Below, piece after piece: positions 55,703-64,000 of a stretch of 64,000 nucleotides of DNA. Source of the DNA: RPQJ01 sp963823535 (GTDB lineage Bacteria; Pseudomonadota; Gammaproteobacteria; Steroidobacterales; Steroidobacteraceae); the NCBI GenBank assembly GCA_963823535.1, contig CAWGLZ010000006.1:1-64000 (forward strand). The letters are read 5' to 3'. The translations under genes were made by a program, and so were the position numbers. Under the pieces are notes generated by a model. That model was not told the DNA's origin. It made no database searches and worked only from the letters and a program-made list of their open reading frames with translations. Each line of letters opens with the position of its first letter. Within the stretch, counting starts at the first letter, position 1.

Positions 55703-57238
55703 TCAGAGGTCGTGGCCACTGTAGGACAGGTTGAATGACTTATTGATCAGCGGGAAGTCCGGCACGATGTTGCCGATGACGGCGTGCTCGAGCACGGGCC
55801 AGTTGTGCCAGGACGGATCCTGCGGGTGGCAACGGCGTATCGTGCCCTGCGGACCCGCCGTCAGTGCGACGACGACCGGTCCGCGCCAGCCCTCGATGAT
55901 CCCGACGCCCGACGTGCCCGCCTCCGGCGCGGCGGACATCGCGAGGTGCTCCCCGGCCGGCAGCGACCGGAGCAGCAGGCCCGCCAGTCGCAGGGACTCC
56001 GCGAGTTCGTCGAATCGCAGCGTCACGCGGGCGAGGACGTCGCCTTCCTCGCGAACCCACTTGCGCACCTCGAGGCCGCCGTACGGTTCACACGGAACGT
56101 CGACGCGCAGGTCGATCGCCTGCCCGCTCGCCCGTCCCGCCAGGCCGATGAGGCCGAGGCGCGCCGCCAGTTCCGGCGCGACGGTCCCGGCGCCGAGGAA
56201 CCGGTCGCGCACGCCGGCGTGCTCCTCGTAGATCGTACGCAGGGTGGCCGTCTCGCCCGCGATCGCCGCCACGCAGCGTGCCAGCGCCGCGGCGTCGGAC
56301 GGCGCCGGGTCCCGGCGGGTGCCTCCCGGTACGACGAAGTCGAGCAGGTAGCGCTGTCCCAGCGCCGCGGCCACCGCCCGGACGAGCGTCTCCTTGAGTC
56401 GCGAGAACTGCGCCAGCCCGAAGGCAAAGCCCGCATCGTTGCCGAGTGCACCGAGGTCGCCGAGGTGGTTGGCGGCGCGCTCCAGTTCGAGTGCCAGCGC
56501 ACGCAAGGACGCCGCACGCGGCGGTGGATTCGCTCCGCTCATGCCCTCGAGCGCCTGGCAATAGGCCCAGGAGAAGGCGACGGCCGTGTCGCCGGAGATG
56601 CGCGCCGCGAGCCGGTGTCCCTCCAGGATCGGGAACTCCATGAAGCGTCGCTCGATGCCCTTGTGCACGTAGCCGAGGCGCTCCTCAAGCCGCAGGACCT
56701 TCTCACCGACCACCGAGAAGCGGAAATGCCCGGGCTCGATGATGCCGGCGTGCACCGGACCGACCGGGATCTCGTGCACCCCGTCGCCCGTCACCCGCAC
56801 GAACGCATAGTCGTCCACGGGCATGGACGGTGGCGGCGGCATCGCTTCGTCGGCCAGCGGGAAGGCGCCGGGCGGCCAGGCCGCGTGCCGGAGCCAGGGC
56901 CGTGCGTCGACGCCCGCCATCGGGAGACCGCTCAGGTCGTGGACGGCGCGCTGCAGGCGGCCCGCGGCGGGAAACACATCCTCGATGCCCGGGCAGCGCG
57001 TGTCGGGATCCACGAGCGGCACCTTGACCACGAGCAGCGCGGGCGATGCCAGGAAGACGGCACGAACGCATCGATCGTGCTCTGGGCGGCGCTCGCCCCA
57101 CAGCGCCAGAAGGTGTCCCCCGGCGGCCGCCAGGTCCTGGACGAAGTCGCGCCATTCACCGGGAGCGACCTCCACGGCGCGCAACCCCGGTGCCCCGGCC
57201 GCGTGCCGCGACGCCTCCATCCAGTGGGCCAGCGGCAC
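55703..57238 (-). CDS. hyfG: Hydrogenase-4-like large subunit without Ni-Fe ligands (HyfG/NuoCD type)
   Basis: A protein of 511 residues, with an N-terminal NuoC-like part (about 1-130) and a NuoD/HycE-like part. EIPVGPVHAGIIEPGHFRFS and RLGYVHKGIERRFMEFPI are standard. Where Ni-Fe enzymes have R-x-C-G-x-C, this protein reads RISGDTAVAFSWAYC. Where they have D-P-C-x-x-C at the C-terminus, it reads DFPLINKSFNLSYSG. Both cysteine pairs are lost, so it cannot bind the Ni-Fe centre. This is the hallmark of energy-converting-hydrogenase-related (Ehr) complexes. It ends the hyf-like membrane complex with hyfI. Confidence 0.92.
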   Translation of the reverse strand: MPLAHWMEASRHAAGAPGLRAVEVAPGEWRDFVQDLAAAGGHLLALWGERRPEHDRCVRAVFLASPALLVVKVPLVDPDTRCPGIEDVFPAAGRLQRAVHDLSGLPMAGVDARPWLRHAAWPPGAFPLADEAMPPPPSMPVDDYAFVRVTGDGVHEIPVGPVHAGIIEPGHFRFSVVGEKVLRLEERLGYVHKGIERRFMEFPILEGHRLAARISGDTAVAFSWAYCQALEGMSGANPPPRAASLRALALELERAANHLGDLGALGNDAGFAFGLAQFSRLKETLVRAVAAALGQRYLLDFVVPGGTRRDPAPSDAAALARCVAAIAGETATLRTIYEEHAGVRDRFLGAGTVAPELAARLGLIGLAGRASGQAIDLRVDVPCEPYGGLEVRKWVREEGDVLARVTLRFDELAESLRLAGLLLRSLPAGEHLAMSAAPEAGTSGVGIIEGWRGPVVVALTAGPQGTIRRCHPQDPSWHNWPVLEHAVIGNIVPDFPLINKSFNLSYSGHDL

Positions 57239-57239
57239 G

Positions 57240-58697
57240 TCAGCCGCCTCCGATCATGCGTGCGGCCGCCCGGTACCACTCGGCGAGGTACGGCGGGATG
57301 TACAGGCCGAGCAGCAGCACGATGGCCAGGTGCGCGAAGACCGGCAGCAGCGCGGGCTGGTGCGGCAGGCGACGGCCGCTGGCCTGGCCGAACACCATCG
57401 ACTGCACGCGCCCGAAGATCGCGGCGAAGGCCACGCCGAGCCCCACGACCAGGATCGGCGTGGCCCAGGGCTGCTGCTTCATTGCCGTCGTCAGGATCAG
57501 GAACTCGCTCGCGAAGACGCCGAATGGCGGCAGGCCCAGGATCGCGATCGAGCCGAGCATCAGGCCCCAGCCGATCGTCGGGTTCAGACCGAGCAGGCCG
57601 CGGATATCCTCGATGCGCTGGGATCCCGCCTTCTGCGCGGCGTGGCCGACCGTGAAGAAGATCGCCGACTTGGTGAGGGAGTGCACCGTCATGTGCAGCA
57701 GGGCCGCGAAGTTGGCCACCGGACCGCCCATGCCGAACGCGAACGTCACGATGCCCATGTGCTCGATGGACGAGTAGGCAAAGAGCCGCTTGATGTCCCG
57801 CTGTCGCCAGAGGAAGAAGGCGGCGAGCACGACGGACAGCAGGCCGAACCCCATCATCATCTGTGAAGGCAGCGAGGACTCGAGCGATCCTTCCACCAGC
57901 ACCTTGCAGCGCACGACCGCGTAGATCGCGACGTTCAGCAGCAGGCCCGACAGCACCGCCGACACCGGCGTGGGGCCCTCGGCGTGCGCATCCGGCAGCC
58001 AGTTGTGCAGCGGCGCGAGCCCGACCTTGGTGCCGTAGCCGACCAGCAGGAAAACGAAGGCGAGCCCGAGGACGGTGGGCTCCAGCTCTCCCTTGACCGC
58101 CGACAGGTGGGTCCAGAGCAAGGCACTCACGCCCTCCGCGCCCAGCACCTTCTCCGCGGCGAAGTAGAGCAGGATCGTGCCGAACAGTGCCTGGGCGATG
58201 CCGACGCCGCACAGGATGAAGTACTTCCATCCGGCCTCGAGACTCTCGGGCGTCCGGTACAGCGTCACGAGCAGCACCGTGGAGAGCGTGGCCGCCTCCA
58301 TGGCCACCCACAGGAGGCCGAGGTTGTTGGTCGTCAGCGCGACCAGCATCATCGCCATGAAGAGCTGGTACATGCTGTGGTAGAGGCGCAATCGAGGCGC
58401 GCCGATCCGCCCGTGCTCCACCTCGACACGCATGTACGGGCGCGAGAAGATCGCCGTGGTGAGCCCGACGAACGCCGTCAGCGCGACCAGGAAGACGTTG
58501 AACGGATCGAGGAAGAACTGCTCCTGCGCCGCGATGAGGTTGCCCTCGCCGATGACCCGGACGGTCAGCGCGACGGCGGCGAGGAAGGTGACGAAGCTCA
58601 GTGCCACGTTGAGTTCCGGCGCCCAGCGCCGCCCGCCCCACACCGCGAGCAGCAGCGCCCCAGTGATCGGCGTCAGCAGCAGGACCGCGAACTCCAC
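57240..58697 (-). CDS. hyfF: Hydrogenase-4-like proton-pumping subunit HyfF (NuoN/NuoM type)
   Basis: Antiporter-like membrane subunit, 485 residues with about fourteen helices. Functionally important blocks are the glutamate in LGLLWVAMEAATLSTVLL, the lysine and histidines of GYGTKVGLAPLHNWLPDAHA, and KRLFAYSSIEHMGI. It probably translocates protons or sodium. It directly follows hyfE with no gap and precedes hyfG by 1 bp. Confidence 0.93.
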   Translation of the reverse strand: MEFAVLLLTPITGALLLAVWGGRRWAPELNVALSFVTFLAAVALTVRVIGEGNLIAAQEQFFLDPFNVFLVALTAFVGLTTAIFSRPYMRVEVEHGRIGAPRLRLYHSMYQLFMAMMLVALTTNNLGLLWVAMEAATLSTVLLVTLYRTPESLEAGWKYFILCGVGIAQALFGTILLYFAAEKVLGAEGVSALLWTHLSAVKGELEPTVLGLAFVFLLVGYGTKVGLAPLHNWLPDAHAEGPTPVSAVLSGLLLNVAIYAVVRCKVLVEGSLESSLPSQMMMGFGLLSVVLAAFFLWRQRDIKRLFAYSSIEHMGIVTFAFGMGGPVANFAALLHMTVHSLTKSAIFFTVGHAAQKAGSQRIEDIRGLLGLNPTIGWGLMLGSIAILGLPPFGVFASEFLILTTAMKQQPWATPILVVGLGVAFAAIFGRVQSMVFGQASGRRLPHQPALLPVFAHLAIVLLLGLYIPPYLAEWYRAAARMIGGG

Positions 58698-59366
58698 CTA
58701 GCGGTCCTCCTTCAGCGATTCGAGGTGGTGCAGGTCGAGGCTGTCGAACTGCTCGCGGATCTGGAAGAAGAAGATACCGAGCACCAGCATCGCCACCAGC
58801 ACGTCCAGGGCCACGCCGAGCTCGACGATCATCGGCATGCCATAGGTCGCGCTCATCGCCCCGAAGAACAGCCCGTTCTCCATCGACAGGAAGCCGACCA
58901 CCTGCGACATCGCCTTGCGCCGCGTGATCATGGTGATGAACGCGAGCAGGATCACCGCGACGGCGATGCCGATCGCGTTGCGCGTCGCGGTGTTGGCGAG
59001 TTCCGCGATCGGCTGCGCGAGGCCGAAGGCGAACACCACCGTGACCACGCCCACCAGCATCGTGCCCGGCACGTTGAGCAGCGGCTCGGTGTCCCAGTAG
59101 ACCTCGAGGCGGCGGATCAGGCGATGCAGCAGCCACGGCAGCAGGACCACCTTCAGGCCCAGCGTGAGGGCCGCCGACAGGTAGAGGTGCCCCTTGCCCG
59201 TCCGCCACGCGAGCAGCAGCGTCGCGATGCACAGCAGCGCACCCTGCAGCGCGAGCAGGTTGACGAGCGTGACGATGCGGCGCTGCGACAGCATCGCGAA
59301 GGACAGCAGCAGGAGCATCGCCGCGCAGGCGTTGAGGAGCTGGAGGTCGAGTGGCGTGCCGGTCAT
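58698..59366 (-). CDS. hyfE: Hydrogenase-4-like membrane subunit HyfE
   Basis: NuoK-like membrane protein of 222 residues with about six helices (for example LLLLSFAMLSQRRIVTLVNL and IGIAVAVILLAFITMITRRK). The conserved glutamate in the C-terminal half lies in FLSMENGLFFGAM. It is abutted by hyfF and lies 3 bp after hyfC. It is specific to hydrogenase-4-type complexes. Confidence 0.9.
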   Translation of the reverse strand: MTGTPLDLQLLNACAAMLLLLSFAMLSQRRIVTLVNLLALQGALLCIATLLLAWRTGKGHLYLSAALTLGLKVVLLPWLLHRLIRRLEVYWDTEPLLNVPGTMLVGVVTVVFAFGLAQPIAELANTATRNAIGIAVAVILLAFITMITRRKAMSQVVGFLSMENGLFFGAMSATYGMPMIVELGVALDVLVAMLVLGIFFFQIREQFDSLDLHHLESLKEDR

Positions 59367-59369
59367 CGA

Positions 59370-60320
59370 TCAGGCCCCCAGCAGGAGATGCACGAGCAGG
59401 CCAAGGACCGCGAACAGGAAGGCGGTGGCCAGGAATTCGGGCGCCCGGAACACGCGCAGCTTCGCGGACACGGTCTCGATGAACGCGAGCCAGGCGCCGG
59501 CGACGAGCAGCTTGAGGGCCAGCGCCGGGATGGACACGGCGAGCGCATCGAGGCCGACATCGCCGATCGAGGCGCCCCAGGGCACGAACAGGGCGAAGCC
59601 GATGCAGGCATAGTTGAAGAGCTTGAGCGCCGCCGCCCACTCCATCAGCGCCAGGTGGCGGGCCGAGTACTCGAGCAGCATCGCCTCGTGGATCATCGTG
59701 AGCTCGAGGTGCGTCGACGGGTTGTCCACCGGGATGCGGGCATTCTCGGCCAGCAGCACCATCGTGAACGCGACCGCGGTGAACGCCAGGCTCGGGTACA
59801 GGCCGGGGACCTGCGACGCAAGCCGCTCCGCGATCAGCGGCAGGGCCGTCGTGGCCGAGATCAGCGACGCCACGAAGATCACCATGAGCAGCGCCGGCTC
59901 GGCGAGGAAGCCGACCATCATCTCGCGACGGGCCCCGAGCGTGCCGAAGGCCGTCCCGACGTCCATGGCCGCGAGCGACATGAACACCCGCGCGACCGCG
60001 AGCAGGCCGACCAGCGCGATGGCGTCGGCGGCCGTCGTGAACGGCAGTCCGGTCCCCATGGACGGGATGACCGCGGCCGCGGCCACCATGGCGCCGAAGA
60101 CCACGTACGGTGCCATGCGGAACAGCGGCGAGGCCGTCTCCGCGATCAGCGCGTCCTTGTGGAACAGCTTGCGGATGCCGTGGTACGGCAGCAGCGGGCT
60201 CGGTGCGCGTCGGTTCTGCAGCCAGGCCCGGCACATGTTCACCCACCCGAGGAACAGCGGCGCGAGCGCCAGCGCCGCCAGCATCTCGAGCAGCTGGGTG
60301 AACCACGCCGAGGCGCTCAC
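59370..60320 (-). CDS. hyfC: Hydrogenase-4-like membrane subunit HyfC (NuoH type)
   Basis: Homologue of NuoH/HycD, 316 residues, forming the base that connects the soluble arm to the antiporter-like subunits. The NuoH-like blocks ENARIPVDNPSTHLELTMIH and EAMLLEYSARHLAL are present, as is PLLPYHGIRKLFHKD. GTG 60320 overlaps the hyfB stop (GTGA). Confidence 0.93.
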   Translation of the reverse strand: MSASAWFTQLLEMLAALALAPLFLGWVNMCRAWLQNRRAPSPLLPYHGIRKLFHKDALIAETASPLFRMAPYVVFGAMVAAAAVIPSMGTGLPFTTAADAIALVGLLAVARVFMSLAAMDVGTAFGTLGARREMMVGFLAEPALLMVIFVASLISATTALPLIAERLASQVPGLYPSLAFTAVAFTMVLLAENARIPVDNPSTHLELTMIHEAMLLEYSARHLALMEWAAALKLFNYACIGFALFVPWGASIGDVGLDALAVSIPALALKLLVAGAWLAFIETVSAKLRVFRAPEFLATAFLFAVLGLLVHLLLGA

Positions 60321-62320
60321 AGCACCACCGCGAGCAGCACCACGAGCGTGATGAAGCTGTACATGAGATAGGCCGAGATGCGGCCCTGCTGCATCCAGAC
60401 GAGCGCATCGGCGGCACGCTGGACGATTCCGCCGAGCGGCAGGTACAGGGCGCGCCAGATCCTGTCGCTGACGCCGACGCGGTACCTCGGCGCGGCGTCG
60501 AAGGGTGTGGGCAGCTCGCGCTCGATCGCGAAGAACCCCTGGAAGATGTGCCGGATCGGCTGGCCGAAACCCTCGGCCGTGTCCTGCATGCGGGCGTCGA
60601 GCCGGACGAAGCCGCAGTCCCAGGCCGGCACGCGACGCACGGGCCGCCGGTAGACCCGCCGAACGACCACGAAGGTCGCGGCGAGCACCGCGAGGATGAG
60701 GAGTAGCAGCACGACCGGCGCGTACGACGTCTGGCGGTCCGGCAGCGGCGCGAGCATCCACCACGGCGCCGCGCCGGTCGGCGGAATGCCGCCTATCAGC
60801 TGCTCCGTGACCGCACCGAGGGCACCGACGACCTGGGACGGCAGGAGGCCGAGCAAGACGCAACCGACGGCGAGCCACGCGAGCCCGATCCGCTCGAGAC
60901 GGCCGGCGTCGTGTGCCTCGGCGAGCGAAGCCTCGCGGGGCTGGCCCAGGAAGATCACGCCGAAGAACTTCACCATGACGTAGGCAGCCAGTGCGGCGGC
61001 CAGCGCGATGATCGCGGCCCCGAGCGGCAGCAGCATGTTGACGAACGGGTGCGGGACCTCGTGCGAGAACAGAAACGCCTGCAGCAGAAGCCACTCGGAG
61101 ACGAAGCCGTTCAACGGCGGCAGTCCGGCGATCGCCAGCACGCCGACCAGCGTGAGCCACGCCACCCATGGCATGCGGTGGATCAGGCCGCCAAGCCGCC
61201 CGAGGTTGCGTTCGCCCGTCGCGTGCAACACCGCGCCCGTGCCGAGGAAGAGCAGGCTCTTCATGAACGCGTGGTTGAGCGAGTGGTAGAGCACTGCGAT
61301 GAGCGCCAGGGTCGCCAGCGCCTGCATGCCGACGCCGCAGAAGACGATCGTGAGCCCGATACCGGTGAAGAGGATGCCGATGTTCTCGATCGACGAATAG
61401 GCGAGCAGGCGCTTCATGTCGGTCTGCACCGCCGCGAAGATCACCCCGTAGAGCGCGGTGGCGAGCCCGAGCGTGAGCGGCACGAGGCCCCACCACCACA
61501 CGGGCTCCCCGAGCAGGTCGAAGGTGACCCGGAGCACGCCATAGATCGCCGTCTTGAGCATCACGCCGCTCATGAGGGCGGATACGGGCGACGGCGCCGC
61601 CGGATGTGCCTCGGGCAGCCACACGTGCAGCGGCAGGAGCCCAGCCTTCGCCCCGAAGCCGAACAACGCCAGGCCGAAGGCCCCGGCCGCCCACGCCGGC
61701 GGCAGGTCTGCGGCGCGCATCGCATCGAAGGTGAACTGCCAGGTGCCGCCCTGCAGCACGCCGAAGCAGAGCAGGATCGACATGGCGCCCACGTGCGCGA
61801 TCAGCAGGTACAGGAATCCGGCGCTGCGGATCTCCGGGATGCCGTGCTGGGCGGTGACGAGGAAGTACGACGACAGCGCCATGGTTTCCCAGGCCACCAT
61901 GAATCCGTATGCGTCGTCGGCCAGCAGCACGAAGCCGATGCTGGCGAGGAACAGGTGGTACTGCAGGCCGAGGATGCCCGGCGCCGTCCCCTCGCCCTTG
62001 CGGAAATACCCGGCGGCGAAGATCGACACGCCTGACGCCACGGCACCGAGCAGGACCAGGAAGACGCGTGACAAGGCGTCGGCCCGCAGGTGGAAAGGCA
62101 GGTCGGGCAGCCCGATGAGCAGGGTCACGGTCTCGGCGGGCAGGTGGAGGCTGGTGCCGGCGACGACGGCGAGGGTGGCGCCGATCACCGCCCCCAGGGG
62201 AAACAGCACGCGCCCGACGTAGCCGATGCTGCCGGCGCGGGCCAGCCCGGCGATGCCGATGACGATCCAGCCCGCGAGCAGCGCGATACAGGCCTCGAGC
62301 GCGGAGTCGGCGACAGTCAT
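60317..62320 (-). CDS. hyfB: Hydrogenase-4-like antiporter subunit HyfB (NuoL type)
   Basis: Large antiporter-like membrane protein, 667 residues with about sixteen helices. The key blocks are GFMVAWETMALSSYFLVTAQ, FGAKAGLLPLHVWLPEAHPA with the conserved lysine and histidine, and KRLLAYSSIENIGI. The C-terminal soluble segment (VPAWDCGFVRLDARMQDTAE) is typical of HyfB/HycC. It is the first hyf-type gene in the operon, 28 bp after the CoxE gene. Confidence 0.94.
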   Translation of the reverse strand: MTVADSALEACIALLAGWIVIGIAGLARAGSIGYVGRVLFPLGAVIGATLAVVAGTSLHLPAETVTLLIGLPDLPFHLRADALSRVFLVLLGAVASGVSIFAAGYFRKGEGTAPGILGLQYHLFLASIGFVLLADDAYGFMVAWETMALSSYFLVTAQHGIPEIRSAGFLYLLIAHVGAMSILLCFGVLQGGTWQFTFDAMRAADLPPAWAAGAFGLALFGFGAKAGLLPLHVWLPEAHPAAPSPVSALMSGVMLKTAIYGVLRVTFDLLGEPVWWWGLVPLTLGLATALYGVIFAAVQTDMKRLLAYSSIENIGILFTGIGLTIVFCGVGMQALATLALIAVLYHSLNHAFMKSLLFLGTGAVLHATGERNLGRLGGLIHRMPWVAWLTLVGVLAIAGLPPLNGFVSEWLLLQAFLFSHEVPHPFVNMLLPLGAAIIALAAALAAYVMVKFFGVIFLGQPREASLAEAHDAGRLERIGLAWLAVGCVLLGLLPSQVVGALGAVTEQLIGGIPPTGAAPWWMLAPLPDRQTSYAPVVLLLLILAVLAATFVVVRRVYRRPVRRVPAWDCGFVRLDARMQDTAEGFGQPIRHIFQGFFAIERELPTPFDAAPRYRVGVSDRIWRALYLPLGGIVQRAADALVWMQQGRISAYLMYSFITLVVLLAVVL

Positions 62321-62348
62321 TGGCGGGGCATTCTACTCGCCCGATGCC

Positions 62349-63524
62349 TCATGCCTTCAGGGCCCGGATCGCCCGGTCCAGTCCCGCGATGGTCAGCGGG
62401 AACATGCGCTCGCCGAGGAGCTGGCGGGTGATGCCGATCGAGGCGGTGTAGTCCCAGCGATCCTCGGGCTCGGGGTTGAGCCAGACGTGCCGCTGGAAGC
62501 GCTGGGTGACCCGCTGCATCCAGGCGGCCCCGGCCTCGTCGTTCCAGTGCTCGATGCTGCCGCCCGGCTGCACGATCTCGTAGGGACTCATGCTCGCGTC
62601 CCCGACGAAGATCACCCGGTAGTCCGGCGGATAGGTGCGCAGGATCTCCAGCGTCGGCGTGCGCTCGCCGTGGCGGCGACGGCTGTCCTTCCACACCGAC
62701 TCGTAGACGAAGTTGTGGAAGTAGAAGTACTCGAGGTGCTTGAACTCGCTGCGCGCCGCGGAGAACAGTTCCTCGCAGACACGCACGTGGCTCTCCATGG
62801 AGCCACCGACGTCGAGGAACAGCAGCACCTTCACGGCGTTGTGCCGCTCCGGGACGAAGCGGATGTCGAGCAGCCCGGCATTGCGTGCCGTCGAATCGAT
62901 GGTGCCGCCGAGGTCGAATTCCTCCGCCGCGCCTTCCCGCGCGAAGCGCCGGAGCTTGCGCAGCGCGATCTTGATGTTGCGCGTGCCGAGTTCCACGGAG
63001 TCGTCGAGATTGCGGTACTCGCGCTGCTCCCACACCTTGACCGCGCGCCGGTTACCGCCCGGCCCGCCGATGCGGATGCCTTCCGGGTTGAACCCGCCGT
63101 GGCCGAACGGCGAGGTGCCACCGGTCCCGATCCACTTGCTGCCGCCCTCGTGCCGGCCTGTCTGCTCCTTGAGGCGCTCCTCGAGCGTCTTCATGAGCTG
63201 GTCCCAGCCGCCCAGTGCCTCGATCTGCGCCTTCTCCTCCTCGGTGAAGTTGCGCTCGATCAGCTTGCGCAGCCACTCGGCCGGAATCTCGCCGCCGAGC
63301 CCGGCGAATGCCTGCTCGATACCGCGGAAGTGCGCGGCGAACGCGCGGTCGAAGCGGTCGAAGTGCTTCTCGTCCTTCACCATCGTGGCGCGGGCGAGGT
63401 AGTAGAAGTCGTCGACGCTATACTCGGCGACCCGCGCCTCGAGCGCCGCGAGCAGCGTCAGGTGCTCGGTGAGCGAGACCGGGATGCCGGCCTCGCGGAG
63501 CGCGAAGAAGAACCGCGTCAGCAT
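62349..63524 (-). CDS. CoxE-family VWA-domain protein
   Basis: A protein of 391 residues. The N-terminal helical region (MLTRFFFALREAGIPVSLTE) is typical of CoxE proteins. The C-terminal von Willebrand A domain carries a MIDAS-like site LFLDVGGSMESH and later VIFVGDASMSPYEI. Its partner is normally a MoxR AAA+ ATPase, encoded directly upstream here. In CO dehydrogenase the CoxD/CoxE pair helps insert the metal-sulfur cofactor. Its short gap to hyfB suggests co-transcription with the Ehr complex. Target unknown. Confidence 0.88.
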   Translation of the reverse strand: MLTRFFFALREAGIPVSLTEHLTLLAALEARVAEYSVDDFYYLARATMVKDEKHFDRFDRAFAAHFRGIEQAFAGLGGEIPAEWLRKLIERNFTEEEKAQIEALGGWDQLMKTLEERLKEQTGRHEGGSKWIGTGGTSPFGHGGFNPEGIRIGGPGGNRRAVKVWEQREYRNLDDSVELGTRNIKIALRKLRRFAREGAAEEFDLGGTIDSTARNAGLLDIRFVPERHNAVKVLLFLDVGGSMESHVRVCEELFSAARSEFKHLEYFYFHNFVYESVWKDSRRRHGERTPTLEILRTYPPDYRVIFVGDASMSPYEIVQPGGSIEHWNDEAGAAWMQRVTQRFQRHVWLNPEPEDRWDYTASIGITRQLLGERMFPLTIAGLDRAIRALKA

Positions 63525-63705
63525 TCAGCGGCTCGTGGTGGAATCGGCCACCGGTCGGCTGTGGCGTGCCACGCGTCGCTGCCGCGGGCGTCGCGCCGCA
63601 TGGACGCGGCGCGCGAGCCCACAGGGATGTGTTCACGGCGTCCCGCGGCGGTGATGCGTGGCATGCCGCAGCCTGGGGCGAACAAAGCGATCGCCCGGCC
63701 TCGAC

Positions 63706-64000
63706 TCATGAGCGCGACTGTCGCCGCTGCAGGAAGATGAGCTGCTCGAACAGGTGCACGTCCTGCTCGTTCTTGAGCAGCGCGCCGTAGAGCGGCGGGA
63801 GGCTCTTGCGCGGGTCGTCCGTGCGCAACGCCTCCGGCGGCACGTCCTCGGCGAGCAGCAGCTTGAGCCAGTCGAGCAGCTCGGAGGTCGAAGGCTTCTT
63901 CTTCAGGCCCGGCACCTCGCGCAGCTTGTAGAAGGCGTTCAGGGCCTCGGCCAGCAGCTCCCGCTTCAGTTCCGGGAAATGGACCGCGACGATGCGCGTC
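63706..64000 (-). CDS. MoxR-family AAA+ ATPase, C-terminal end only
   Basis: The minus-strand frame runs off the window edge and ends at TGA 63706. The visible part is RIVAVHFPELKRELLAEALN, FYKLREVPGLKKKPSTSELL, DWLKLLLAEDVPPEAL and a basic end QRRQSRS. This matches the lid and C-terminal region of MoxR ATPases of the type paired with CoxE-like VWA proteins. The Walker motifs lie outside. A 181-bp gap without features separates it from the CoxE gene. Confidence 0.85.
   Translation of the reverse strand, partial: TRIVAVHFPELKRELLAEALNAFYKLREVPGLKKKPSTSELLDWLKLLLAEDVPPEALRTDDPRKSLPPLYGALLKNEQDVHLFEQLIFLQRRQSRS

Noticed and set aside
55703..57238. Functional [NiFe]-hydrogenase large subunit
   Set aside because: Neither C-x-x-C motif is present, so hydrogen chemistry at a Ni-Fe centre cannot be supported.
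56932..60417. An 1161-codon minus-strand frame across the hyf genes
   Set aside because: It is an out-of-frame shadow through hyfC, hyfE, hyfF and hyfG; composition is Arg, Gly and Ala rich without motifs.

Overview
The window reads as chromosomal DNA of a GC-rich gammaproteobacterium. Evidence is the gene content and order: pilB-pilC-pilD-coaE-zapD-yacG, then mutT-secA, lpxC, a complete dcw cluster ending at mraZ, rnpB, rsmI-lpoA-yraN, petABC-sspAB, murA-ibaG and kdsD-kdsC-lptCAB-rpoN-hpf-rapZ. This is the Escherichia/Pseudomonas-type arrangement. The MurE motif implies meso-diaminopimelate peptidoglycan, and the kds/lpt genes imply an LPS outer membrane. Genus cannot be named from the sequence alone.

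Region 1 (1-6 kb) is a surface-polysaccharide locus: a sugar aminotransferase and a GT2 glycosyltransferase on the minus strand, about 1 kb of unrecognised sequence, then the four dTDP-L-rhamnose genes (order rfbA-rfbC-rfbD-rfbB) on the plus strand. Region 2 (6-13.6 kb) holds type IV pilus assembly genes pilB, pilC, pilD, a HigA-type antitoxin with only a fragment of its toxin, coaE, zapD, yacG, tpm and a DUF2442 gene. Nearly every longer gene up to about 13.0 kb is broken by single-base indels that leave family motifs intact in alternating frames. From 13.3 kb onward no gene is broken. This looks like poorly polished sequence at a contig end rather than gene decay.

Region 3 (13.6-36.3 kb, minus strand) carries mutT, secA, an M23 peptidase, then lpxC and the whole dcw cluster (ftsZ, ftsA, ftsQ, ddlB, murC, murG, ftsW, murD, mraY, murF, murE, ftsI, ftsL, rsmH, mraZ). 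Most junctions overlap by 1-8 nt. A sigma70-like promoter and three 10-bp-spaced MraZ boxes precede mraZ. Region 4 (36.3-44 kb) has the RNase P RNA, rsmI, lpoA, yraN, the ClpXP adaptor pair sspAB and the cytochrome bc1 operon. Region 5 (44-53.4 kb) has murA, ibaG, Kdo synthesis, LPS transport, sigma-54, hpf, rapZ and mgtE; ptsN and npr are missing from their usual positions.

Region 6 (53.4-64 kb) has a patatin-like lipase, an exported peroxiredoxin, and a minus-strand operon of six hydrogenase-4-like genes (hyfB, C, E, F, G, I) behind a CoxE-type VWA protein and a MoxR AAA+ ATPase. The large subunit of this complex lacks both cysteine motifs that bind nickel-iron, while the small subunit keeps its cluster cysteines. 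It therefore belongs to the energy-converting-hydrogenase-related (Ehr) type, whose reaction is not settled. This is the most interesting system in the window. No CRISPR array, prophage, insertion sequence, tRNA or rRNA was seen.
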